A stretch of DNA of 64,000 nucleotides from Rhodocyclales bacterium (lineage in GTDB: Bacteria; Pseudomonadota; Gammaproteobacteria; Burkholderiales; Rhodocyclaceae). Location of the stretch: positions 1 to 64,000 of the forward strand of contig JACPEH010000021.1 in NCBI GenBank assembly GCA_016183655.1. Direction: 5' to 3'. The translations under genes and the position numbers were made by a program. Of the stretch, positions 1 through 7,884 are shown piece after piece. Under the pieces are notes generated by a model. The model worked only from the letters and a program-made list of their open reading frames with translations. It had not been told where the DNA came from and did no database searches. Every line of letters begins with the position of its first letter. The stretch's first letter is position 1.

Positions 1-1647
1 GGCGACCAACCTGCTCGCCAATCTCGCCGGCCAGCAGGGATTGCCGAAGAGTGGCAGCGAACGCAGTCAGACGCTCGCGGTGATCTCCCCCGCGACGATC
101 ACGCTGACCGGTGGGGACGAAGCCAGCCGGCAGGCGGCGGCGACGCTCACCGGCCGCGACGCGGCGACCGCCAACCAGGCGCTGACCAACACGCTGACGC
201 TGCAGGACGCGGCGCGCGTCGAGCGGAGGATGCAGACCGCGCAGCAGAACGCGCAGGCGGCGAACCTGGTCGGGCAGGTGGCGGCGGGGATGATCGGCGA
301 TCTGTCGACGGCGATGCGGAAACCGATCAACGACGCCACCCTGCGCCAGGAACTCGATGCCAAGCAGGCCAATGGCGGCACGCTCAGCAACGTCGACCGC
401 TACGAACTCGCCCGGCTGGACCACGAGGGGATGACGAGCGAGCAGGCGGCGCGGACGCTCGCCGACCCGGCGGCGAACGCCAACTACGACAACTGGCAGG
501 AAGGGAGCGCGAACAAGGTGATCCTGCACGGGCTGGCCGGCGTGCTGCAGGCCAGGGTCGGCAACGGCAGCGTGCTCGCGGGGGCGGCGAGCGGGGCGGT
601 CAACGAGGCGGTGTTGCCGGCTACCTGCAGCTCGGCAGCGCGCTGCTGGGGGCCGGCATCGGGGCGCTCGCCGACGGCCAGGGCGGTGCCGCGCTGGGCG
701 GCACGGTGGCGCATAACGCGACGACGTATAACTATCTGCGACACGACCAGATCGACAGGAAGCGGCAGGAGCTTGCGGCCTGCAAGAGTGTTGCCGAATG
801 CAAATCTGTTGAAGACAAATGGAGGGCCATTGACCAGAAGCAAACTGCCGAAGCACAGCTTTGTCTGGCCAACGGAACCTGCGGTTCGGTGATGATGTCC
901 GCCAACGCAATCAAGCAGATAAGGGATGAGTTGCAGAAGACCTGTACAACGTTTTGCTCGGCTGATGCTCTTGCCTCGCTCACGGAGTTGAACGGATATT
1001 TCCTGCCCAATGGCGATGTAAATCAAGACGCCTTACGTACCGGACAAGTCGACTGGGCCAGGTTGACGAAAGCAGGAATCAATTTTGCAGGGTCTGTCGC
1101 GGGAGCGGGTACAGGAGCGATCATGACGGTCGCCGGAGGCACCCTGGTCTTGGCAGAGCCTACGGGGATTTCAAAACCTGCCGGAGCACTGACTGCGGCA
1201 ACGGGTATGGCCACATTGGCGGATTCCAGCTACGGCATCTACTCCAATGCCGTCAATCTTTATCGTGCGACACAGGGGAGTGTGGTTTATCTGCCGGATA
1301 GCGGCACCGGCCGCCTCGCCGAATGGCTTGCGCCGGGTAGCCAGACCGCGCAGGATTTTGCCCAGATGGGTTCTTTGGGGCTGGCGCTTCTGTCGGGACG
1401 CGTACAGGTAGGCACGACGCTGGTTTATGGAGACAGCGCGCTGGCCCACTATGCTCCGGCAACGATTGATCGGATGCTGGATGTCAACGCAGCGACGCCG
1501 ACCGGCGCCCTAAGAACCGTGCTTATTCCAAATACGAATCCGGGGCAGTCGACGGCGTCGTTGCTCTTGGACAGGCTTCAGAAAGCACAGGTTGGAGCGT
1601 TGCTTCCGGATTACTCGACTCGTATTTATGAAGGCATATTCAAATAA
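1..1647 (+). pseudogene. CdiA/filamentous haemagglutinin-type toxin, 3' end, frameshifted
   Basis: This is the C-terminal part of a large two-partner-secreted exoprotein (CdiA/FHA type) that would deliver a C-terminal toxin to neighbouring cells; the 5' part lies outside the window. The frame starting at base 2 gives typical pre-toxin sequence (TLTGRDAATANQAL, then ILHGLAGVLQAR and AASGAVNEA). Around base 611-616 homology moves to the next frame, where YLQLGSALLGAGIGALAD and GTVAHNATTYNYL continue the same domain up to the stop at 1645-1647. The join needs a one-base slip, so this is a real frameshift, a local deletion, or a sequencing error. The last 300 or so codons are less GC-rich and I do not recognise the toxin fold. 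Family assignment is from motif recall; the toxin activity is unknown. Confidence 0.75.
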
Positions 1648-1944
1648 ATGAAATATTTCGCATTTGCAACAGAGGTTATTTATTGCATCGCCGTTCATGC
1701 AATTCTGGTTGTCTTTGTCGGGCTTTGGTGGAACACAGCTGTCTTATCAGGTGACGGTAATTTGGAAAGCCGCTTGTTTAGAGCGATTGCTTTTGTTGCT
1801 GTATTCGCCTTGTTTGCTGTTGATAGCTATCGCCGGCAATACCGAAGAGGGCGGAAGTTTCTTTTTTTTGCGTCCTCGCTTTCTCCTTTGGTGGTGTCTC
1901 TTGTCGGTTTCTTCTACGGACTATGTATTACCTGGGTCAGTTGA
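1648..1944 (+). CDS. small membrane protein, candidate immunity protein
   Basis: A 98-residue protein whose ATG follows directly after the stop of the toxin gene (TAA then ATG with no gap), the usual place of an immunity gene. It has about three hydrophobic segments: residues 8-28, about 45-60 and 76-95, with a basic loop (SYRRQYRRGRKF) between the last two, so it is probably an inner-membrane protein. Its base composition is AT-richer than the chromosome around it. No family is recognised. The immunity role is inferred only from position and size; it would fit a toxin acting at or entering through the inner membrane. Confidence 0.6.
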   Translation: MKYFAFATEVIYCIAVHAILVVFVGLWWNTAVLSGDGNLESRLFRAIAFVAVFALFAVDSYRRQYRRGRKFLFFASSLSPLVVSLVGFFYGLCITWVS

Positions 1945-2167
1945 ACCCAGATTATCCATTAGCCCCGCGTCAAGCCGGGAATGGCCGGCGGGTCGGAGGC
2001 GTTGGCCCAGAGTCCGGCGAACCAGGCGCGTTTTTGGCGAGGCACGGAGGAAAAAGGAAAAAGGTTCCAGGTTCAATTTCCGCAATTCAGTTAACAAGTT
2101 ATTGGATGATCCTTCATTCATGAAGGGCATCCAAAAAAGCCTACGCTATTTGGGAGAAAAATCATGA
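1945..2167 (+). pseudogene. displaced toxin C-terminal fragment
   Basis: No complete gene lies here. In the frame that ends with TGA at 2165-2167 there is a plausible protein tail (NSVNKLLDDPSFMKGIQ then LRYLGEKS) whose stop overlaps the next ATG as ATGA, as toxin and immunity genes often do. A different frame reads KKVPGSIS across the 20-bp repeat at 2059-2078. The stretch probably holds remnants of orphan toxin modules left by recombination at the end of the upstream gene. Function is not assignable. Confidence 0.35.
2059..2078 (+). repeat. 20-bp repeat, copy 1, at toxin module junction
   Basis: Twenty bases identical to 3109-3128 (AAAAGGTTCCAGGTTCAATT). Both copies can be read as KVPGSI in one frame. 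The two copies bracket the small ORFs between 2.1 and 3.1 kb, suggesting a site of homologous recombination between toxin cassettes. Confidence 0.7.
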
Positions 2168-2613
2168 TTTATGCAAATGAGGCTATGAAACGACTGCTGC
2201 CTCAACATCCCAAAGCACAGCAATTACACCCAAATTTGTTGGCGCTGCTGAACGCCGGTATCTGCGTCCGAGGTGACTATGTGTTTCTTGCGAAACTCTT
2301 GTCAGAGCGTCAAATACCCACCCTAGATAGGGTAGGCGATGAAACTGGAATCGAAGTATTTGTAAATTCTTTCCACACCGACGACTACATTGAAGACGAC
2401 CACCTCCCTCAGGCATTGGCATTTGCGTCAGCAGAGATTGAGTTATGGGCAGAAAAACACGATTTCGGATCGCACGAAGCCTTGTCAATTGTCATAACTG
2501 TGACTGAGTATGGAGTGAACATCAAGCTGTTCAAGAATCGACCGCAGCAGCCATATCTGTCGGACAGACTTGAGGATTATCCTGAACCGGTAATGCTCAT
2601 CCGTTTTCCTTAG
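2164..2613 (+). CDS. hypothetical protein, candidate immunity protein
   Basis: A 149-residue soluble acidic protein beginning MIYANEAMKRLLPQ. The ATG is preceded by GGAGAA at good spacing and overlaps the stop of the preceding toxin-like tail by ATGA, which suggests translational coupling. It has no signal peptide or membrane segment; the composition (runs of D/E such as HTDDYIEDDH) and AT-rich codons are typical of immunity proteins of polymorphic toxin systems. I recognise no domain. It may be an orphan immunity gene whose toxin module has been displaced. Confidence 0.6.
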   Translation: MIYANEAMKRLLPQHPKAQQLHPNLLALLNAGICVRGDYVFLAKLLSERQIPTLDRVGDETGIEVFVNSFHTDDYIEDDHLPQALAFASAEIELWAEKHDFGSHEALSIVITVTEYGVNIKLFKNRPQQPYLSDRLEDYPEPVMLIRFP

Positions 2614-2641
2614 GATTAGCAGCGGCGGTTTCAAATCCGAA

Positions 2642-2827
2642 GTGCAAATTTCTATCGTGACAACAGACAAGGCTAAGGATCAGGAGCTTCGTCAGTCAGA
2701 AGCGCTGAGTCAAAATGGTCTTGCTGGACGGTGGGAGGTTTCAAGTAATACCCAGGCAACCAGAGCCGTCAAGATGCTCAATGATCTCGGAATCAGTAAT
2801 ATTCAAGTGAAAGTAGTTAAGCCATGA
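2642..2827 (+). pseudogene. orphan toxin C-terminal fragment
   Basis: This open frame (GTG at 2642; open upstream to 2594) encodes a 61-residue tail with LAGRWEVSSNTQATRAV followed by LGISNIQVKVVKP. It ends in an ATGA overlap with the next gene. The alternating amphipathic pattern looks like the end of a toxin domain rather than a full protein, and it has no good ribosome-binding site of its own. I read it as an orphan toxin tail that recombination could join to the upstream exoprotein. It could also be a short independent protein. Confidence 0.45.
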
Positions 2828-3090
2828 GCGATTTGTTTAATAAACACTTGATTAAGTCACTTGCCGATTTAGCTATATTTCTAGAGTTCACAAATGAGGA
2901 CTTATTGGATGCAGATATTGCAGTCGGTGCTATGGAGCAGTTGGCGAAGGAACTTCAGTGTATGAGCGAAGAGGATCAGCGAATATTGGCAAGACGGCTA
3001 AGGGATCTGCGCACCGAATACCCAGATGAAAAGAAAGCGCAATTCGTTGAGAACCTGCCGGAGTCTTTGGGGCTGGCGCCGACATCGTAG
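2824..3090 (+). CDS. small acidic protein, candidate immunity protein
   Basis: An 88-residue, mostly helical acidic protein (MSDLFNKHLIKSLADLAIF, then LLDADIAVGAMEQLAKEL). Its ATG overlaps the stop of the toxin-like fragment upstream by ATGA, the arrangement expected for a toxin-immunity pair. No family is recognised. Base composition is like the other small ORFs in this island and unlike the GC-rich genes after 3.3 kb. Confidence 0.55.
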   Translation: MSDLFNKHLIKSLADLAIFLEFTNEDLLDADIAVGAMEQLAKELQCMSEEDQRILARRLRDLRTEYPDEKKAQFVENLPESLGLAPTS

Positions 3091-3242
3091 TCTGGTATGA
3101 CATAAGGGAAAAGGTTCCAGGTTCAATTCCTGAATTTCTGGAATTGTGTGCCCTTCATCACCCACCCGCTGGCGAAGGAATTCTGCGCAAGGCAGGCGAT
3201 GGAGAAGCGAGCGTCAAAGAAATCAGGCAGCTCAAACAATAG
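3051..3242 (+). pseudogene. toxin-like C-terminal remnant
   Basis: An open frame without its own start overlaps the end of the previous gene and runs to a TAG at 3240-3242. It reads GADIVVWYDIREKVPGSIPE, then FLELCALHHPPAGEG and EASVKEIRQLKQ. The KVPGSI segment is encoded by the second copy of the 20-bp repeat, in the same register as KVPGSIS at copy 1. This supports a conserved protein segment at the repeat rather than a chance DNA match. Probably the tail of a lost toxin module; no function is claimed. Confidence 0.35.
3109..3128 (+). repeat. 20-bp repeat, copy 2, at toxin module junction
   Basis: Identical over 20 bases to 2059-2078, about 1.05 kb downstream in the same orientation. See the paired entry; it marks the right edge of the immunity/toxin-fragment cluster. 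Confidence 0.7.
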
Positions 3243-3336
3243 GGGAACGAATCGGCCAAGCGTGAACGACCTATAGTTATTCATCGGTCGCCGCGAAGCG
3301 GCGCCATTGAAACATCTCCAGCCCCCGGAATCTCCG

Positions 3337-3885
3337 ATGTCACGCCTCCCCCTGCTTGCCCTTCTCCTCGCCGCCTGCGCCACCGGCCCCACCTATCTCG
3401 GCCGTCCGGTCAGCGAGATGCCGTTCCGGGTCGATGGCGGCGTGGTGGTGACATTGCCGATGACCAGCGCCGGCGCGCTGCCCGCCGAGAATGCCCAGTA
3501 CAGGATCGAGATGGCCGGGCTGCACGCGGCATTGAGCCCGGGGCAGCCGGAGCAGTCGCAGCTGACCTGGGGCTTTTCGTTCCGCATCAAGCAGGCGGAG
3601 ACGGTCGAATCGGTCAGTGTCGAACGGGTGACCGAGGCCGGCGAGTTGTTGCCAGTCGTCGAGGACCGGGTCGCCGCCGTGAAGGATGGCAGCTGGATCG
3701 GCCGCTCACGGCCGCAGGAGATGACGCGGGCGGCCTCGCCCTGGCTCTACCAGCCGCTCGACTCGACCTTTCTGTTCAAGTTCACCATCCGGGCAAGCGG
3801 TAAGGTGCCGACGGTGCTGTACCAGCCCTCGCTGATCAGCCGCCAGGCCAAGGCTGCCTATCTGGCCGCGATGCGCCGGGACTGA
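3337..3885 (+). CDS. putative outer-membrane lipoprotein
   Basis: A 182-residue exported lipoprotein of unknown function. I chose the ATG at 3337 because it starts directly with a lipoprotein signal (MSRLPLLALLLAACATG) with lipobox LAAC; an upstream ATG at 3307 would add ten residues before the signal. The mature part looks beta-rich (YRIEMAGLHAALSPG, FSFRIKQAETVESVSVERV) and contains no recognised catalytic motif. GC content and codon use return to the chromosomal norm here, marking the end of the toxin island. A perfect palindrome follows the stop. Confidence 0.75.
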   Translation: MSRLPLLALLLAACATGPTYLGRPVSEMPFRVDGGVVVTLPMTSAGALPAENAQYRIEMAGLHAALSPGQPEQSQLTWGFSFRIKQAETVESVSVERVTEAGELLPVVEDRVAAVKDGSWIGRSRPQEMTRAASPWLYQPLDSTFLFKFTIRASGKVPTVLYQPSLISRQAKAAYLAAMRRD

Positions 3886-3889
3886 CAGG

Positions 3890-3917
3890 CCGGCAGGCGT
3901 TCCGGAACGCCTGCCGG
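3890..3917 (+). terminator. perfect 28-nt palindrome after lipoprotein gene
   Basis: The sequence CCGGCAGGCGTT followed by its complement forms a hairpin with up to 12 paired bases and a four-base turn, five bases after the lipoprotein stop. There is no T-run, so it may slow or stabilise the transcript end rather than act as a canonical intrinsic terminator. Confidence 0.5.
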
Positions 3918-3965
3918 GAATCCGTGGTCTGAATCATTGATGACTCTTGCAAGAGGAGGCCAGCC

Positions 3966-4277
3966 ATGATCGATTCACCGGTTGTTTCCGTCCACATTCC
4001 ACTGCCTCTGCGGGCCTTGGCGGAAGGGCACGATGAAGTCACCGTCAGCGGCGACACGGTGGGTGATGTGCTGCATGCGCTGGAGCATGCCTATCCGGGG
4101 CTGACGGGGAAAGTGCTGAGCGCCAGCGGGCATCTGGAGCCGTCGGTCGATGTCTACCTCGGGCCGACCAGCATCCGTGCCCTGAACGGCGCCGAGACGC
4201 CGATCACCACCGAGGAAACCGTCAGCATCGTGCCACGCACGACGCGGGTGGTCGACGGCGAGATCAGCGTTGGCTGA
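3966..4277 (+). CDS. MoaD/ThiS family ubiquitin-like protein
   Basis: A 103-residue beta-grasp protein of the MoaD/ThiS type, which normally carry sulfur as a C-terminal thiocarboxylate. It has the expected opening strand (VVSVHIPLPLRALAEG), the TVGDVLHALEHAYPGL helix and the TVSIVP strand. A strong ribosome-binding site (AGAGGAGG) precedes ATG 3966. The C-terminus is DGEISVG, with a single terminal Gly instead of the usual Gly-Gly, so the thiocarboxylate role is uncertain. Its 3' end overlaps the 3' end of the convergent ubiT by 14 bp. The partner enzyme is not visible here. Confidence 0.75.
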   Translation: MIDSPVVSVHIPLPLRALAEGHDEVTVSGDTVGDVLHALEHAYPGLTGKVLSASGHLEPSVDVYLGPTSIRALNGAETPITTEETVSIVPRTTRVVDGEISVG

Positions 4278-4749
4278 ACGGCAGGTTGATCGGCAGCCGG
4301 GGTAGCTGCGGCAGGCTCAGCTTGAGTTGCGTCAGGTCGATCGCGTCGAGCATGTTCTTCACGACCAGGCCGAGTTCGGTGTCACCCTCAATGGAGAGCT
4401 CGCGGTTGAAGAACAGCGTGTCCGGGTCTTCCTGCCGCGTTGCCACCTGCAGGAAGGCGGAGAGGTTGGCGCGGAAGGCCAGGTCGGGCGAGCCGGCGGG
4501 GTTGAACAGCGGGCGGAAGAAGCCGCCGCGGTAGGTGAAGGCGGCCTGGCCGCCGGTGTCGTACACCTGCACGACGAAGGTCTTGCCCTCCATCGCGGCC
4601 AGGCTGTCCTCGGGCAGCAGCTTCAGCTTCACGGCGGCGTTGAGCGCCGTCGTCAGCGCCACGGCATGCGGCCACTGCGGCAATTTCTCGCCGATGCGGG
4701 CGACGAAGCCCGGCAGTTGGAACTTGGGAATGCTGAAGCCCTGGTTCAT
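4264..4749 (-). CDS. ubiT: ubiquinone biosynthesis accessory factor UbiT (SCP2 domain)
   Basis: UbiT is an SCP2-type lipid carrier needed with UbiU and UbiV for oxygen-independent ubiquinone synthesis. The 161-residue product has the SCP2 core (LPEDSLAAMEGKTFVVQVYD, PDLAFRANLSAFLQVA, EDPDTLFFNRELSIEGDTEL). I chose ATG 4749 because AGGAG lies seven bases upstream; a TTG at 4770 would add seven residues and overlap ubiV. It is the last gene of the ubiU-ubiV-ubiT operon, following the ubiV stop by about 17 bases. Confidence 0.9.
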   Translation of the reverse strand: MNQGFSIPKFQLPGFVARIGEKLPQWPHAVALTTALNAAVKLKLLPEDSLAAMEGKTFVVQVYDTGGQAAFTYRGGFFRPLFNPAGSPDLAFRANLSAFLQVATRQEDPDTLFFNRELSIEGDTELGLVVKNMLDAIDLTQLKLSLPQLPRLPINLPFSQR

Positions 4750-4766
4750 GTCATGCTCCTGTGAGT

Positions 4767-5684
4767 TCAACCCAGCGCCGCCACGGCCTGCGTGTGGCGC
4801 TGGACGATGCCGGCGTCGCCGAACCAGTAGCCGTCAACCAGGCCCTCCGGATTCCAGGCGCTGTTCTCCGAGGCGGGCTCGCCGCGGCGGGCGGCATCGA
4901 AGGCGGCAACGATCTCGGCGGTGTATTGCGGCTGCGGGCTGATGCGGATGGCGTCGACGCCCATCGCGCATAGCGTCGGTACCTCGTGCAGCAGATTGTA
5001 GCTCTGCGCCGACATCGTCTGGATGCCGTTGATGGCGAGGAAGCTCTGCCCTTCGCGCGTTTTCAGCGTCATCCCTTCCGGGTGGTCGAGGCACTTGAAC
5101 TGGCAGTCGTCCTTGTTCAGGTTGTAGTGGCGCGCGGTGAAGCAGCGCGCCGAGAACGCCAGCGGCAGCTTGCCGAAGACGAAGACCTCGGTCTCCACGC
5201 CTTCCGGACGGCTGGCGTGCAGCGTCTCGACCAGCGTGCGCGTCGCCTCCAGCGGCGGCACCCAGCGCTGCAGGCCGTAGCGGGCGTAGGTCGCCAGCGT
5301 CGCCTCGTTGTAGATGTTGAGGTGCGGGCCGGCGACGAAGGGCAGCTTGCCCTGCACCAGATTCACCGCGCCGAGGTCGTTGGCCTCGATCTTGCAGCCG
5401 GCCTCGTCGATCAGGCGGCGCATCGCCTTCAGGTCGCTCTCCGATTCGAGCAGCGCCTGCGCCGACACGACGACTTCCTTGCCGGCATCGGTCAGGTCGC
5501 GCGCCAGGCCGATCCAGTCGGCGGTGCGCAGCTGCTGCCGGCGCGAGCAGACGACTTCGCCGACGTAGATGATGTCGAGCGCCTCGTTCTGCGCCATCTC
5601 GGCGTAGAACTCCATGACTTCGTTTTTCGGCCAGAAATACAGCAGGGGGCCCAGGGCCAACTTCACGCGCTTCATGTTCGTCAT
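4767..5684 (-). CDS. ubiV: O2-independent ubiquinone hydroxylase subunit UbiV (U32 family)
   Basis: UbiV forms a complex with UbiU that hydroxylates the ubiquinone ring without O2, using prephenate as the known oxygen donor in E. coli. The U32-type protein has the family opening ([19 protein letters not shown]) and four cysteines spaced as in UbiV: C46, C181, C194 and C198 counted from ATG 5684, inside VVCSRRQ and [11 protein letters not shown]...DDCQFKC. These would bind the 4Fe-4S cluster. ATG 5675 is an alternative start three residues in. The gene follows ubiU by 17 bases and precedes ubiT. Confidence 0.92.
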   Translation of the reverse strand: MTNMKRVKLALGPLLYFWPKNEVMEFYAEMAQNEALDIIYVGEVVCSRRQQLRTADWIGLARDLTDAGKEVVVSAQALLESESDLKAMRRLIDEAGCKIEANDLGAVNLVQGKLPFVAGPHLNIYNEATLATYARYGLQRWVPPLEATRTLVETLHASRPEGVETEVFVFGKLPLAFSARCFTARHYNLNKDDCQFKCLDHPEGMTLKTREGQSFLAINGIQTMSAQSYNLLHEVPTLCAMGVDAIRISPQPQYTAEIVAAFDAARRGEPASENSAWNPEGLVDGYWFGDAGIVQRHTQAVAALG

Positions 5685-5701
5685 CCGCAATTCAGGGGAA
5701 A

Positions 5702-6733
5702 TCACCGCCACGGGCGGTTGTAGGCGCCGAGCGTCGCCTGGTTGCCTTCCGAGACCTTGGCCAGTTCCGCCTGCCAGGTCGGCTTTACATGGAAGCGCTC
5801 ACTGTCGTTGGCCAGCGCATCCAGCGCGGCACGCAGCGTGCGCGTCACCTGCGTGACGTAGGCCGGGCTGCGCTGGCGGCCTTCGACCTTGATCGCCTTG
5901 ACGCCGATCTTGATGATCTCCGGCAGGATCTCCAGCACGTTCAGGCTGGTCGGCTCCTCCAGCGCATAGTAGGTCTCGCCCTGCACTTCGAAGCGTCCCT
6001 TGCACAGCGTCGGGTAGCCGGCCGGCTCGTCGTCGGCGAAACGGTCGATGAGGATGCCGTTCAGCCGCGTTTCCATCTGCCCGGGCCGGCCCGGCGCCGC
6101 CGGCGTCTTGTCCCATTTCACGTACTTGGCCGGCGAGCAGGCACCGACGGTGTTCGGCGACTCGCCGGTGGCGTAGGAGGAGAGCCAGCAGCGGCCCTCG
6201 TTCATCACGCACAAGCTGCCGAAGCCGAAGACCTCGATCTCGACCGGCGTGTTCCTGATCACGTGCTCGACCTGCGCCAGCGTCAGCACGCGCGGCAGCA
6301 CCGCGCGCTGCACGCCGAATTCGCGGTGGGCGAAGTTGATCGCCTCGTAGCTGGTCGCCGAGCCCTGCACCGAGAGGTGCAGGCGCTGCTGCGGATGGCG
6401 GTTGCGCGCGTAGTCGAGCAGGCCGACGTCGGCGAGGATGATCGCATCGACGCCGAGTTCGACCGCGCCGTCGACGGCGGCGCGCCAGTCGGCGGTACGG
6501 CCCGGCTGCGGGAAGGTATTGATCGCCATCAGCACTTCGCAGCCCTTGCCGTGGGCGTAGCGGACGCCGTCGGCCATGGCCTTCGGGTCGAAGTTGAGGC
6601 CGGCGAAATTGCGGGCGTTGGTATCGTTCTTGTAGCCGAGGTAAACGGCGTCGGCGCCGTTGTCGACGGCAGCCTTCAGCGCCGGCAGGCTACCGGCGGG
6701 GCAAACGAGGTCCGGCAGGGAGGAACGGTCCAT
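5702..6733 (-). CDS. ubiU: O2-independent ubiquinone hydroxylase subunit UbiU (U32 family)
   Basis: First gene of the ubiUVT operon; with UbiV it makes the O2-independent hydroxylase for ubiquinone. The 343-residue protein has the U32 start ([22 protein letters not shown]) and the cluster ligands C175, C182, C199 and C244 ([29 protein letters not shown]). Length and spacing match UbiU rather than tRNA-hydroxylating U32 proteases such as TrhP. An FNR-type site at 6794-6807 with a well-placed -10 suggests induction under low oxygen. Confidence 0.92.
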   Translation of the reverse strand: MDRSSLPDLVCPAGSLPALKAAVDNGADAVYLGYKNDTNARNFAGLNFDPKAMADGVRYAHGKGCEVLMAINTFPQPGRTADWRAAVDGAVELGVDAIILADVGLLDYARNRHPQQRLHLSVQGSATSYEAINFAHREFGVQRAVLPRVLTLAQVEHVIRNTPVEIEVFGFGSLCVMNEGRCWLSSYATGESPNTVGACSPAKYVKWDKTPAAPGRPGQMETRLNGILIDRFADDEPAGYPTLCKGRFEVQGETYYALEEPTSLNVLEILPEIIKIGVKAIKVEGRQRSPAYVTQVTRTLRAALDALANDSERFHVKPTWQAELAKVSEGNQATLGAYNRPWR

Positions 6734-6765
6734 GGCTTCTGCGGAGGGAATTCTGGAAGCTGCCG

Positions 6766-6807
6766 AGTCTACCGCCGACCCGGGCGGCGCCCCTTGATGT
6801 GGGTCAA
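6766..6807 (-). promoter_or_regulatory. FNR/Anr-type box and -10 upstream of ubiU
   Basis: On the plus strand, TTGAT-GTGG-GTCAA at 6794-6807 differs by one base from the FNR/Anr consensus TTGAT-N4-ATCAA. On the minus strand TAGACT at 6771-6766 is a fair -10 hexamer. With a start near 6759, the box centre lies at about -41.5, the class II activator position. This fits oxygen-responsive control of ubiUVT; the start site itself is predicted. Confidence 0.7.
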
Positions 6808-6963
6808 TAGAGAATTCGGCGCGGCAATGGGCTCAAACAACGACAAGCGCATATATACTGCGCTTTCGCCGACCCCGACGGCGAGGATTCCGGCGCCGGC
6901 GAGGCGAATCCGGGAGCCCGAGAAACGCGATACGCGACAACAAGACGAGGAGACAAGACAGCC

Positions 6964-7866
6964 ATGGCCACCACCCGCATCCTCAGCGTAGACGACGAGC
7001 CGCTCAATCTGGCGATCATCGAGGAGTACCTGTCCGAGGAAGCCGATTACCGGCTCGACACCGCCAGCAACGGCAAGGAGGCCTGGCAGGCGCTGGAAAG
7101 CACCGACGCCCCCTACGACCTGGTCATCCTCGACCGCATCATGCCGGTGCTCGACGGGCTGGAGCTGCTGCGGCGGATGAAGGCCGACCCCCGCTTCGCC
7201 GAGATCCCGGTGATCATGCAGACGGCGGCCTCGGCGCCGGAACAGGTGCGCGAGGGGCTGGCCGCCGGCGCCTATTACTACCTGACCAAGCCGTACGAGC
7301 CGGAAACGCTGTGCGCGGTGGTGCGCGCGGCGATCGGCGACCGGCGTGCGCTGCGCACCGCGGTGACCCGCGCCGACAGCATGGAGCGGGCCTTCCAGCA
7401 GCTGTCGTCGATCGAGTTCCATTTCCGCACGCTGGACGAGATCCATGCGCTCGCCGAATTCCTCGCCGGCCTGTGCCCGAGCCCGCACAGCGCGCTGTTC
7501 GGCATCACCGAGCTGATGGTCAATGCCGTCGAACACGGCAACCTCGGCATCAGCTACCGGGAAAAGACGCTGCTGTTGATGGAAAACGACTGGCAGGCCG
7601 AGATCGGCCGCCGCCTGGAGCTGCCGCAGTTCAGCGAGCGCGTCGCCCGGGTGCGCGTGGAGCGCCTGGCGGACCGCCTGCGCTTCACGATCAGCGACGA
7701 GGGCAACGGCTTCGACTGGCAGCACTACCTGGATTTCGACCCGACGCGGATCTTCGACCCGAACGGCCGCGGCATCGCCATGGCCCAGCGCACCAGCTTC
7801 TCCGCGATCGACTATCCGGGCTGCGGCAACACGGTGGTGGCGACGATCAGCCTCGACGCCCGCTGA
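6964..7866 (+). CDS. response regulator with C-terminal anti-sigma-type ATPase domain
   Basis: A 300-residue two-domain signalling protein. The N-terminal REC domain (residues 4-125) has the acidic pocket VDDE, phosphoacceptor D57 in VILDRIMP and K109 in YYLTKPY. The C-terminal domain (about 150-300) is a GHKL ATPase of the serine-kinase/anti-sigma class: N-box ELMVNAVEHGN (183-193), G1 box DEGNGFD (245-251), G2 box NGRGIAMA (267-274). It has no transmitter His, so phosphorylation of D57 may control an RsbW-like kinase or binding activity. A GAGGAG ribosome site precedes ATG 6964. No cognate sensor or anti-sigma antagonist is adjacent. Confidence 0.85.
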   Translation: MATTRILSVDDEPLNLAIIEEYLSEEADYRLDTASNGKEAWQALESTDAPYDLVILDRIMPVLDGLELLRRMKADPRFAEIPVIMQTAASAPEQVREGLAAGAYYYLTKPYEPETLCAVVRAAIGDRRALRTAVTRADSMERAFQQLSSIEFHFRTLDEIHALAEFLAGLCPSPHSALFGITELMVNAVEHGNLGISYREKTLLLMENDWQAEIGRRLELPQFSERVARVRVERLADRLRFTISDEGNGFDWQHYLDFDPTRIFDPNGRGIAMAQRTSFSAIDYPGCGNTVVATISLDAR

Positions 7867-7884
7867 CCCCCCGCCCTCGCTCCG

